Shown piece by piece: positions 37,268 through 45,571 of a stretch of DNA of 64,000 nucleotides. The stretch's first letter is position 1. Every line of letters begins with the position of its first letter. The DNA lies in the NCBI RefSeq assembly GCF_020524345.1, contig NZ_JAIVLH010000003.1:186001-250000 (forward strand). The letters are read 5' to 3'. Made by a program: the position numbers and the translations under genes. Below the pieces are notes generated by a model. The model was not told the DNA's origin and made no database searches. It saw only the letters and a list, made by a program, of their open reading frames with translations. The stretch is from Metabacillus niabensis. GTDB lineage: Bacteria > Bacillota > Bacilli > Bacillales > Bacillaceae.

Positions 37268-38091
37268 ACTAAAACCTCCAATTGTTTTGAAAGTTCGTCC
37301 ATGGCTGAGTTGTATTCTTCTTCAGTTGGAACACGATGATGCCAGCCCACTTGATTTTCAGCAAACGAAATACCTTTTCCTTTTACTGTATTGGCTAGAA
37401 TTAACGTTGGTTTTCCAGGGGTTTTAGGAGCACTTAACACGTTCACTACTTCTTCTACATCATTTCCGTCTACTTCTACAACTTCCCACCCAAAGCTTCT
37501 CCATTTATCACCAAGTGGTTCAAGACCCATGACATCTTCTGTATTGTTTGTAATTTGCAGACGATTCCGGTCTATAATAGCCGTTAAGTTATCGAGTTTA
37601 TATTGTGAAGCTGCCATCGCACCTTCCCATACAGAGCCTTCAGCCTGCTCACCATCTCCCATTAAGGTATAAACTCGGTAAGACTTTCCGTCCATCTTAG
37701 CAGCTAATGCCATTCCTACAGAAATAGGTAAACCGTGCCCTAACGCTCCTGTATTCATCTCGATGCCTGGTACTTTATTATTCGGATGGCCAATTAGCCT
37801 AGAATTAAATTTTGAAAACGTTTTTAGTTCTTCTTTAGGAAAGAAGCCTTTGTCGGCTAATATTGCCCATAAAGATTCAACTGAATGTCCTTTACTTTGA
37901 ACATAACGATCACGGTCTTCCCAGTTCGGATTATTTGGATCAATATTCATAATCTTATAGTAAAGAACAGTTAAAATATCAGTGTTTGATAGCGAGCCAC
38001 CAGTATGACCTGTTCTTGCCTCATAAATCATCGTTAATAATGATTTTCTAATTTCTATCGCTTTTCTTTTCAAACATGCAATCTCTTCCAT
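37264..38091 (-). CDS. Transketolase N-terminal subunit (split transketolase)
   Basis: The 275-residue protein is the thiamine diphosphate-binding half: TGHTGGSLSNTDILT, SKGHSVESLWAIL and the metal site GDGEQAEGSVWEGAMAAS followed by DRNRLQ are in the usual order. Its length is that of stand-alone N-terminal subunits. The ATG has GGGAGG at about nine bases. It follows the isomerase gene by 35 bases and overlaps the C-terminal subunit gene, forming an operon with isomerase, kinase and DUF1593. Confidence 0.9.
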   Translation of the reverse strand: MEEIACLKRKAIEIRKSLLTMIYEARTGHTGGSLSNTDILTVLYYKIMNIDPNNPNWEDRDRYVQSKGHSVESLWAILADKGFFPKEELKTFSKFNSRLIGHPNNKVPGIEMNTGALGHGLPISVGMALAAKMDGKSYRVYTLMGDGEQAEGSVWEGAMAASQYKLDNLTAIIDRNRLQITNNTEDVMGLEPLGDKWRSFGWEVVEVDGNDVEEVVNVLSAPKTPGKPTLILANTVKGKGISFAENQVGWHHRVPTEEEYNSAMDELSKQLEVLV

Positions 38092-38126
38092 ATTAAGAAC
38101 CTCCCATTTTTAATTATTAGAATTCT

Positions 38127-39563
38127 TTATTTATTAAGATCACTACCACGAAGCCACGCCTTAATTTCCTCCACCGTTGGATCAACAGGATCTGGTGTTA
38201 AACCAGGAATATACTCACATGCCTCAAATAGTACCGGGATTACGTTTGCATGAATGCCAACTGAATGATGAATATATGGTCCTTTCACTAATTTTTCCTC
38301 CCATAGTGGCCAGTCATTTACCTCAACCCACACATAAGATCCTCTAGTAAATGGCCCTTCAATCCCTTTTGCTTTCCCTAGGAAAATTGAATACTCACCA
38401 TGATCTCCATCAAATCGAGCTAATGTCATTTCTCCACCCTTAATTTCACCTTCATGAGTTCCTGGTGAATGATCATCAAATAAGAAGTGTTTGTTTAATT
38501 TAGGTTTTTCTTCTTTACTAAGTGATACTGGGAAGTTCCCACAATGGAACAATAGTTCACCATTTGGATTCTCAGGATGACGAACCGTGATGTCGGCAAA
38601 GAATGTTGGATGGGTATTTAATGTTGCTGCTTGAACCATAATTGATGTAATCGCTCCATGGATATCTGTTTCACAAGTAACTGGAATTTGTTCATCTGTT
38701 AAAATGGCATTTGCTAAGCAAGGCATGATGCCAATAATATCTTGTAGTGTCGACCAACATTGGATCGCAATTGCTGTACTTCTTGTTTCTTCAGCCAACT
38801 GTTTCATGGCTACTTTTAATGATGCAATCCTTCTAACATCCTCTTCAGTTACTGAGCTCCAATCAAGCTTTTCCTTAATATAATTCATAGCCTCATCTAA
38901 CTCCGGGCTATCCGTCTTTTCTATTTTTAACGTTGTTTTCTTTAACTCATCTAGTGTTATAGGATGAATTTGAATACCAAATGTCTCTAATAACTCACCC
39001 TCGTTGCAAATAACTGACCAGAAATCAGAAGGTCGAGTTGAAATCTGTAAAATTCTTAAACTATTAAAATGCTTAACTACATTTGCGGCACCAATGAAAT
39101 TTTTAAAACCTCTCTCGAAGATTGGATCATCAACGCGGCAGTTCGTAATGTAAGTGAACTTTACATTAAATCGTCTTAAAACCTTCCCTGTTGCAAAGAT
39201 TCCACATTGTGAATCACGAAGGCGCATACCATCTTCTAGTGGAGCTTCATCTCTTGGCCCCCAAAGCAATACCGGCTTTCCAATCGCCTTTGCCACACGA
39301 GCAACAATATCCTCAGTTCCAAAGTTACAGTGAGGGAAAAACAGCGCATCTACTTCAGCATCTCTAAAACGTTTAATAATAGTAGGCTCTTCAAGGCGTT
39401 CATGTAACAGCCCTTCGTCGTTAATCCCCTCTAAATCAACAATCTCGATATCCAATCCAAAGCTTTCAATTTTTTCTCTTATTAAGTTTTTGTATTTAAG
39501 TGCATCTTCTTTACTAAACACAAATCGACGTGTAGGTGCAAAACCTAACTTTAATCTTTGCAT
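38127..39563 (-). CDS. L-fucose isomerase-like sugar isomerase (candidate apiose isomerase)
   Basis: The 478-residue protein belongs to the L-fucose/L-arabinose isomerase superfamily. An N-terminal Rossmann-like domain (1-170, DALFFPHCNFGTEDI) leads to the catalytic region with CETDIHGAIT, whose Glu and Asp should bind the metal, and the late IHHSVGIHAN histidine segment. It is shorter than FucI (about 590 residues). As first gene of an operon with a split transketolase and an FGGY kinase, it should convert an imported aldopentose to the ketose. D-apiose to apulose is the reaction that fits all partners best, but L-fucose-type aldoses cannot be excluded. The start ATG follows GGAGG. Confidence 0.82.
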   Translation of the reverse strand: MQRLKLGFAPTRRFVFSKEDALKYKNLIREKIESFGLDIEIVDLEGINDEGLLHERLEEPTIIKRFRDAEVDALFFPHCNFGTEDIVARVAKAIGKPVLLWGPRDEAPLEDGMRLRDSQCGIFATGKVLRRFNVKFTYITNCRVDDPIFERGFKNFIGAANVVKHFNSLRILQISTRPSDFWSVICNEGELLETFGIQIHPITLDELKKTTLKIEKTDSPELDEAMNYIKEKLDWSSVTEEDVRRIASLKVAMKQLAEETRSTAIAIQCWSTLQDIIGIMPCLANAILTDEQIPVTCETDIHGAITSIMVQAATLNTHPTFFADITVRHPENPNGELLFHCGNFPVSLSKEEKPKLNKHFLFDDHSPGTHEGEIKGGEMTLARFDGDHGEYSIFLGKAKGIEGPFTRGSYVWVEVNDWPLWEEKLVKGPYIHHSVGIHANVIPVLFEACEYIPGLTPDPVDPTVEEIKAWLRGSDLNK

Positions 39564-39633
39564 GAGTAGCTACCTCCAAAAAATGTTCTGAATTTTGGTC
39601 AATTTAATTTTAAAGCGCATACATAAATAAAGT

Positions 39634-39650
39634 AACTAAACTTTTTAGTT
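39634..39650 (-). promoter_or_regulatory. Candidate LacI operator A, downstream of the isomerase promoter
   Basis: AACTAAACTTTTTAGTT is a perfect seven-base inverted repeat with a three-base centre. It lies about 14-30 bases downstream of the predicted transcription start of the isomerase operon, where a bound repressor would block transcription. A weak cre-like sequence (39610-39623, 12 of 14) follows. Confidence 0.6.
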
Positions 39651-39670
39651 TTTTTATGTGTTATAAATGT

Positions 39671-39699
39671 ATAATAAGTCTTTTTTTTCACTCGGTCAA
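39671..39699 (-). promoter_or_regulatory. Sigma-A promoter of the isomerase-transketolase-kinase operon
   Basis: On the minus strand TTGACC and TATTAT are separated by exactly 17 bases, about 110 bases upstream of the isomerase start. Operator-like repeats flank it on both sides. Confidence 0.7.
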
Positions 39700-39706
39700 T
39701 AAACAT

Positions 39707-39724
39707 AACTAATATTTTTTAGTA
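39707..39724. promoter_or_regulatory. Candidate LacI operator B, upstream of the isomerase promoter
   Basis: AACTAATATTTTTTAGTA is an inverted repeat (ACTAA / TTAGT) with a six-base centre, eight bases upstream of the -35 box. It resembles operator A and the sites at 22233 and 39854. With A, 74 bases away, it could support looping. Confidence 0.5.
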
Positions 39725-39853
39725 ATTTTTTTGGAGTTTAGATAAAAATTCATTAATAAAACTTAATTTTACCTTCTCTCTCAATAAAACGCTTATTATT
39801 ATAATAATCACCAAGAGACTTAACGGTATCATGTTTAATTTAGGCTACAATAT

Positions 39854-39869
39854 ATAAAAATATTTAGTT
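39854..39869 (-). promoter_or_regulatory. Candidate LacI operator in front of the second LacI-family gene
   Basis: On the minus strand AACTAAATATTTTTAT is identical over 16 bases to the site at 22233-22248 before the nucleoside hydrolase-like gene. It lies just after a TACAAT box (39846-39851) and 39 bases before the regulator start, suggesting autoregulation. Confidence 0.55.
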
Positions 39870-39907
39870 TAGTTTATATAAACTTTAAATAGGCGGAAGA
39901 ACTTAAG

Positions 39908-40999
39908 ATGAGACTAGATGATATCGCTAAATTAGCAAATGTTTCAAAATCAGCTGTTTCTTTAGCTTTAAACGGAAAAAATGGGGTGAGCGAAGAAACT
40001 CGTGAAAAAATAGTCAAAATCGCACAAGAACATGGATATATTCCACGTCCGATTATAAAAGCTGAGCAATACTTTCAGACCCGAAATAAATTATTAAGGT
40101 TTGTAGCTTGCACAAACTCAGGAATTGTGACGGAACACTATGAATCTCTTCCTTTCTTTATGGAGTTAATAAATAATATTGTTAAACAGGTTAACCCCAG
40201 CGGATATTCCTTATTAGTAACATCAGTTGACATTAATATGTTAAAAGAAGAATTAACAAGACTTGAGCAAGAGCAACCATCTTCAGGTATTTTATTATTA
40301 GGAACAAACTTAACACCTGAACAAATCAACATAGTATCCACTATTCAACAAAATATAGTTGTACTAGAGACGTGCTTTGAGACGTTGAATACCAACTTTG
40401 TCATTATGAATAATGTCCATGGGGCGTATTTAGCTGGAAACTATCTTATAGATTTAGGACATACTGAAATTGGTTATATAGAGTCTAATTCAAGAATGTA
40501 TAATTTTGATATGATAAAAAAAGGCTTTTTACAGTCACTTAGTGAACATGGTTTAAAAATGAAGACTGAAAATCTATTTTCACTATCACCCACGATGATT
40601 TCATCCCAGGATGTATTTATAGAAAAGATAAAAAAACGTTCACACAATCTTCCTACAGCTTCGTTTTGTGAAGCAGACTATATGGCAATTAGTGTGATTA
40701 AATCACTATTTGAGTTAGGAATTCATGTACCTGATGAGATATCGGTAATAGGATTTGATAATATTTTTAAATCCCGGGTTATTACTCAAGAATTAACAAC
40801 TATTCATGTCAAGAAAGAAAAGATGACTGCAATAGCAGTTGAACAACTTATTAATCAAATCGAAAATAACGATTCTGATCGAATTAATATGTTTATCGAT
40901 ACTGAATTAGTGGTAAGAAAATCTAGTACTTTTTATAAAAATGAAAATAAGACTGATAAAGTAAAATTTAATAAGATTCCTAGTAATTTAATAAACTAG
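39908..40999 (+). CDS. LacI-family transcriptional regulator (paralogue 2)
   Basis: The 363-residue protein has the LacI helix-turn-helix DDIAKLANVSKSAVSLALNG, identical over the recognition helix to the paralogue at 23431, and the same type of sugar-sensing domain. It differs by an 18-residue C-terminal extension rich in Lys and Asn, whose last codons lie inside the terminator. It is transcribed divergently from the isomerase operon, and the shared gap holds three operator-like repeats, so it should repress that operon and itself until the inducing sugar or its phosphate appears. The start ATG follows GGCGGAAG, a modest ribosome binding site. Confidence 0.9.
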   Translation: MRLDDIAKLANVSKSAVSLALNGKNGVSEETREKIVKIAQEHGYIPRPIIKAEQYFQTRNKLLRFVACTNSGIVTEHYESLPFFMELINNIVKQVNPSGYSLLVTSVDINMLKEELTRLEQEQPSSGILLLGTNLTPEQINIVSTIQQNIVVLETCFETLNTNFVIMNNVHGAYLAGNYLIDLGHTEIGYIESNSRMYNFDMIKKGFLQSLSEHGLKMKTENLFSLSPTMISSQDVFIEKIKKRSHNLPTASFCEADYMAISVIKSLFELGIHVPDEISVIGFDNIFKSRVITQELTTIHVKKEKMTAIAVEQLINQIENNDSDRINMFIDTELVVRKSSTFYKNENKTDKVKFNKIPSNLIN

Positions 41000-41008
41000 G
41001 GATTTTTT
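40979..41008 (+). terminator. Terminator of the second LacI-family gene
   Basis: CCTAGT / ACTAGG flank a ten-base loop and are followed by GATTTTTTG. The stop codon of the gene lies inside the second arm. Confidence 0.7.
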
Positions 41009-41110
41009 GTTCTTATTCATCCTATTTGATTACTAAAAAAATCATGTAAGATTAGAGACCAATAGTGACTAAAAAATATAAGGTGGATGATTACTAAATA
41101 GAAGGAAAAC

Positions 41111-41200
41111 AAAAAAGCCCCAATCCCTTACCAAGGAACTGAAGCTTTTTTCTATGATCCGAGATGGATTCGAACCCCCGACCACTACCCTATCAAAATT
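41111..41200 (-). other. tRNA 3' end-like remnant with terminator-like tail
   Basis: On the minus strand GGGGGTTCGAATCCATC followed by CTCGGATCA (41156-41181) has the form of a tRNA T-arm and acceptor 3' strand, with one mismatch in the T stem. No matching 5' acceptor strand is found upstream, so this is no functional tRNA. Downstream, 41111-41151 holds AAGC / GCTT arms and a run of T residues on the minus strand, like the terminator that often follows a tRNA gene. Such 3' ends are typical att-site leftovers of integrated elements. Confidence 0.45.
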
Positions 41201-42128
41201 GGGTAGGGAATTAATAGGTGTTAAACTATAAAACCGAGTTAAATAATTATTGGTAAAACAATGTTTTTTGCTTGTAGAAGTAAAATACTTTAATTAATAT
41301 CAATGAAATAAATCAAGTCTGTCCAATTTGAGGTATGTGGTCTAGCTTAAGCATTCCATAGGTTCTATCTCTTGCTTGGAGTAATTTTTTAAATATTACT
41401 TGTACTTGCTCTATCAGTAGCAGAACTGAACCAAATATAAAAAAATAATAAGAAAAAGCAACCTCAATGGTTTTATATTTCTTTTGTAATTTCCATCTAT
41501 TACACAATAAAAAGAGTTGCTTAGACACAAACAGCAAAAATAAATACCTTCAAGCTAGTTCATCTAATATTATACAAATTCCTCTTGTTAACTTTTCTCA
41601 GTCATTAGCACCAGTCCCAGATACACTTGCCATATACACATTTTCTGATTGAGTAATTTTCTAGCCAGTGGTGATGTTAACTTCTTCCTTACTCTAAGGA
41701 AATTGTTTAACATTTTTTCATGAATTCTCCCCTTCGGACCACTGCCTTTTACAAATCGAGCATAATCTGTATTCTTGTCTTGCAACGCCTTCTTGTTGCC
41801 GGAGTGGTACGTACCTTTTCCTCAGAATTAACTTGAGTCTCTTCTGCTTGGAACGCTTCTTTATTACTCTCTGAGTCTGTTTCTAGGGGGCATTTCACTA
41901 GATTCTTCTGAAGAAATTCTTGGTGATACGTCATAACAATGAATGTATATTTCCATTTATGAATTCAACTGTGTTTGACGATAAAAGGAAGAGTGTTTAA
42001 AATCCAACATCCCTTACGACTGACTGCCCTGCCTCACAAAAAGTTGCTAGATTGATAAGAAATTTGAAATACCTTCGCAAGATAGTGGAACACGATCATC
42101 AGCTCATAATAGAAGAGCCCTTGATATG
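41201..42128. other. Decayed, non-coding stretch
   Basis: This stretch of over 900 bases contains only short frames with stops and frame changes. On the minus strand a coding-like series shifts frame near 41790 (pieces such as YHSGNKKALQDKNTD and VKGSGPKGRIHEKML), which suggests a ruined gene, but I cannot assign a family. It lies between the tRNA-like remnant and the PTS gene. Confidence 0.4.
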
Positions 42129-43178
42129 TTATCCTAAAGAATTCTGTACTTGTGCCACATTCTCACTCTCTTTAAGAGTTTCAAAATGACTTTTTTTATA
42201 GTAAGAGAACACTCTTGCACCTATAATACCTATAATAAAGCCACAAAGTGCACAAGTAAGAGTTATTATCACAACTTTTACCGGATCATTCCACCCAAAG
42301 AGCACAATTACAGCCGGAATTGGTGATGCTGTTCCCGGTGCATTATTTAACAACCCAGACAAAGCAACTACAATTCCTGCGAGCCCTCCTCCTATGAAAT
42401 TTGTAGTATAAATCGGAATAGGTTTTGACGAAATGATGTCTGCTTGAGTAAGTGGTTCAATCATTACTGATACAATACTTCCCTTATCGCCAAATCCCAG
42501 CTTGTGAAATAACAAACCATTTGTAAATGATACAGCAAGTATTCCAAGACCTGCTATGGCCATCGGAAGTCCAGTTAGGCCAAGCATAGCCGTAAGCGCC
42601 ATTGAACTTAACGGTGATGTTCCAATTACAGCAGCAATCCCTCCAAGTATAACACCCATAATAATAGGTGACTGGTTCGCAGCGACCGTTAATATTTCTC
42701 CTATCTGTCCAAGTGTACTATTCACTAAAGGATTGATACAACTCCCAACCAATCTAACCGCTGGCGCAATAAATATGATAACAATTAAAAGATCTAACCC
42801 AGGTGTTACCCTTTTTTCGATATAAGGCAGTGTAAGACCAACAACATATCCTGCTATAAATCCTGGAAGTATACCGTACCCCCCGCACGCAAGTCCAACT
42901 AAAACAGCATATAATGGATTCACACCCATTTTTAGTGCCACCAGTGATGCAGCAGCCACTCCACTCATTGTCCCCGCAATTGTACCAAGGTCTCCTAAAA
43001 ATTTAATACCTAGAATTTCTCCGCCTATATACAGTTGTATTGCCTCAACCAAAAAACTTGCAATAGCTGCTGCTGCCATCCCGCTCATAGCCTGCATACC
43101 CATTGGAGCTTTTAAACTAAATATTGTGAAGATGGTTAAGCAAATTAATAAAAGGCCAACACCTTGTAGAACTTCCAT
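42129..43178 (-). CDS. PTS sugar transporter subunit IIC, PfoR-like (PTS_EIIC_2)
   Basis: The protein is read from the ATG at 43178 (349 residues); the upstream ATG lies inside the GGGAGGGG ribosome binding site. It has about nine or ten hydrophobic helices with many Gly and Ala residues (GVILGGIAAVIGTSPLSS, TTNFIGGGLAG), the pattern of the PTS_EIIC_2 family that includes PfoR. No IIA or IIB domain is encoded nearby, so it is an orphan membrane subunit; some relatives have been viewed as regulators and not as transporters. It diverges from a LysR-type gene. The surrounding DNA is mobile-element debris, so it may have been acquired. The substrate is unknown. Confidence 0.8.
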   Translation of the reverse strand: MEVLQGVGLLLICLTIFTIFSLKAPMGMQAMSGMAAAAIASFLVEAIQLYIGGEILGIKFLGDLGTIAGTMSGVAAASLVALKMGVNPLYAVLVGLACGGYGILPGFIAGYVVGLTLPYIEKRVTPGLDLLIVIIFIAPAVRLVGSCINPLVNSTLGQIGEILTVAANQSPIIMGVILGGIAAVIGTSPLSSMALTAMLGLTGLPMAIAGLGILAVSFTNGLLFHKLGFGDKGSIVSVMIEPLTQADIISSKPIPIYTTNFIGGGLAGIVVALSGLLNNAPGTASPIPAVIVLFGWNDPVKVVIITLTCALCGFIIGIIGARVFSYYKKSHFETLKESENVAQVQNSLG

Positions 43179-43580
43179 ACAAACCCCTCCCATACATAAC
43201 CTTGTAGTTCATAGACCATAAAAAATCATTTATTCTAGAAAGCATTTCAAAAATACATTAACTGAATTTCTAGATTAATTAGTTAGTACCAATATTAAAG
43301 GATGCCGTTTTACAATGGATAAAAAGCGTCTACAATTAAGGTTCTAAATCCTTCGTGTTTAATTAATAGATGATGACCAAATTCGTAGAGAATAAACCTG
43401 CAAAAATACATTATAAAACTTATGAACAAGCATACTTCATTCCCTCCTTTAGCTATAATTCAAATGTTTTTTACTTAGTTCACCCTTAACCTCACATTGT
43501 TCGTTACATTCCCTTACATATTTATGAATTTCTTATTAAAAAACTGATATATTACTGTTATTATCATACTACCCCCGTAA

Positions 43581-43589
43581 CCCCCCCCC
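43581..43589. repeat. Nine-base poly-C tract
   Basis: A run of nine C residues, preceded by a run of five, lies in the AT-rich gap between the PTS IIC and LysR genes. Such tracts are prone to slippage. The rest of the 43179-43759 gap holds no gene that I can support. Confidence 0.6.
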
Positions 43590-43617
43590 TGTAAAGCGAC
43601 TTAAAATGATAGGTATA

Positions 43618-43632
43618 ATCACATATGGTGAT
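43618..43632. promoter_or_regulatory. Candidate LysR-type operator
   Basis: ATCAC-ATATG-GTGAT is an inverted repeat of the T-N11-A form typical of LysR-family regulators. It lies 128 bases upstream of the LysR start, in the gap shared with the PTS IIC gene. Confidence 0.4.
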
Positions 43633-43759
43633 AGGTTGATATAACCAAGATGCCCAATTGGATCAGTTCATTCTTAAATAGAATATTTACCAGCTATAAC
43701 TAGGTTTTTCTTATGAAATATTTATCTGAATAATTCAAAAAGAATAGGAGATGTTCAAC

Positions 43760-44671
43760 ATGGAGATAAAAGATATGCGAATTTTTGAAGCTGTAGCTGC
43801 TCATGGGAGTGTTAGTAAAGCCGCAAAAGAATTGAACTATGTTCAATCGCATGTTTCAGCAAGAATTAATTATCTTGAAACATCACTTCAAACATGCTTA
43901 TTTCATCGTTATAGCCGCGGCATGATTTTAAATTCTGAAGGCAAAAAATTATTAAACTACACAAAAAATATTGTTTCATCAATAGATGAGATGATAAAGG
44001 TTGTTCAAGATTCCAATAATCCATCCGGATCACTTGAAATCGGTACAGTCGAAACCGTCATTAAGCTTCCTAATGTATTATCGGTCTTTCTTAACAAATA
44101 CCCTAATGTTGATTTATCTCTTGTATCAGGTGTAACTAATCAACTTGTCAATGATATTCTTAACTACAAATTAGACGGTGCTTTTGTAACAGGATTTGCT
44201 CCTATTCCCAGCGTTATACAATATGAGGTTTTCCAAGAAGATTTAGTACTTATATCTAATAAAATAATTAATTTCGATACCTTTGACCGTGAACCCCTGT
44301 TAGTGTTTAATTCGGGTTGTAGTTATCGAGAAAAGCTTATGAACTGGCTAACAGATCAGGGATTCACCTCTCCAAAAATTATGGAATTTGGCACTTTAGA
44401 AACGATTTTAGGCGGAGTTATATCCGGACTAGGTGTCAGTCTTGTTCCAAAATCGTCTGTCAGCCATTTAGAAGCCGAAGGGCTAATACAATGTAATTCC
44501 ATCCCTGAAAAATATAGTAAAATCACTACAGTTTTTATCCATCGGGCAGATGTCTATTTGACAAAATCAATGGAAAAATTCATTGAAACAATTACAAGTT
44601 TTAACAACCAAAGAGAAGATTCAGTTTCCAAGTCAGTACTCTTTAAACTTGTATCTTCTAATTCTATTTAA
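43760..44671 (+). CDS. LysR-family transcriptional regulator
   Basis: The protein is read from the ATG at 43760 (303 residues), nine bases after GGAG; the ATG at 43751 directly abuts that sequence. The N-terminal winged HTH shows HGSVSKAAKELNYVQSHVSARI, followed by the linker helix and a type II binding-protein effector domain starting near SGSLEIGTVETV. It diverges from the PTS IIC gene and should control it, perhaps through the repeat at 43618. The effector is unknown. Confidence 0.88.
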   Translation: MEIKDMRIFEAVAAHGSVSKAAKELNYVQSHVSARINYLETSLQTCLFHRYSRGMILNSEGKKLLNYTKNIVSSIDEMIKVVQDSNNPSGSLEIGTVETVIKLPNVLSVFLNKYPNVDLSLVSGVTNQLVNDILNYKLDGAFVTGFAPIPSVIQYEVFQEDLVLISNKIINFDTFDREPLLVFNSGCSYREKLMNWLTDQGFTSPKIMEFGTLETILGGVISGLGVSLVPKSSVSHLEAEGLIQCNSIPEKYSKITTVFIHRADVYLTKSMEKFIETITSFNNQREDSVSKSVLFKLVSSNSI

Positions 44672-44692
44672 AGAAGACAATTAAACATATTT

Positions 44693-44738
44693 GTACTATT
44701 CAAACTTAATAATTTTCCTTTCGTAAATAGTACCTTTT
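44693..44738 (+). terminator. Terminator-like hairpin after the LysR gene
   Basis: GTACTATT and AATAGTAC pair across a 25-base loop and are followed by CTTTTT. It lies 21 bases after the stop. The long loop makes it a moderate candidate. Confidence 0.45.
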
Positions 44739-44833
44739 TAAAAAAGGTTTCTAGAATTAACATACTCTATAAATGCTAAATTAAAAATGTACAAAAGTGA
44801 TCGTTTAAGTATGCACATTTTGGAAACTAAACT

Positions 44834-44861
44834 GCATAATATTCTGGGGTGAATATTATGC
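44834..44861. repeat. Perfect ten-base inverted repeat
   Basis: GCATAATATT and AATATTATGC flank an eight-base loop, eleven bases before the group II intron remnant. It lacks a T tract and could be the end of a mobile element; no matching partner was found in the window. Confidence 0.4.
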
Positions 44862-44871
44862 ATACACCAAT

Positions 44872-45005
44872 CTGAATTTACTAAACTGTTTTTCAAATAT
44901 CGGACTAAGTACTTGACGAATGGCTTGTTGAACTACTCTATCCACTACTGTTGGTATTCCCAATTTGCGCATCTTTCCATTTTCCTTTGAGATCTCCGAG
45001 TAGGC
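44872..45005 (-). pseudogene. Group II intron reverse transcriptase (LtrA-type) fragment
   Basis: The minus strand reads [20 protein letters not shown] and [20 protein letters not shown] without a stop. This is the highly conserved start of the reverse transcriptase domain of group II intron-encoded proteins, in which GIPTV-DR-QQA is diagnostic. The frame is lost on both sides: the expected YSYGFRP that should follow is absent, and no start or maturase domain is found. It is a remnant of about 45 residues. The neighbouring 45006-45571 bases contain no gene I recognise; a GCTGAA/TTCAGC hairpin with T residues on the minus strand lies near 45367-45395. Confidence 0.75.
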
Positions 45006-45571
45006 TTCGTTCACATTTTGATTACTTAAAATCTATCCTAAAAGCTCTACACTCGTTTCTCCTTCCCTCTCATGCAGTAGGTGATAACTCACTTTTGGTT
45101 AGCATTTGAGATACACTCATACTCTCACCATTAACACATTCGGAGTATATCTCTTACGCATTCGTGGTGTTGAAACACTATAAATTGTTATGCCCTTTAT
45201 GAAATTATAATATTACTATGGCTTACGCTGACTTCTTGCTACTAACCTTATTCGATTGTACTTCTGTACAAACTCAAGAACTCTTAGGGTAAGACAACTA
45301 TGTTTCCTCTTCTACTCGCCTGATTTAAAAGTTACGCGCATCTTTTTGTACTTTGACTTGTATAGAAAAAAGAGTGCTGAAAATTCAGCAACTCCTTAGG
45401 GCAGTCCATGAGGTAAAAAGTAGTTTTTATTACTTCTATCCACTTACAGAAAATTATTACTTTCTGTATATGACGCTAAATGATTATAGACACTTTTTAT
45501 ATTTGATATCTATTGCAATTAATAGTATATCCTTTATGTTAAAATTTTGCGTTCCCAATATAAGTCTCTTG

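Noticed and set aside
41156-41260. A complete tRNA gene
   Set aside because: Only the T-arm and acceptor 3' strand are legible; no D-arm, anticodon arm or matching 5' acceptor strand is found.
41313-41934. Three short minus-strand frames that looked like a broken transposase or phage gene
   Set aside because: No DDE, HTH or integrase motif could be recognised, so no family is claimed; the area is listed only as decayed DNA.
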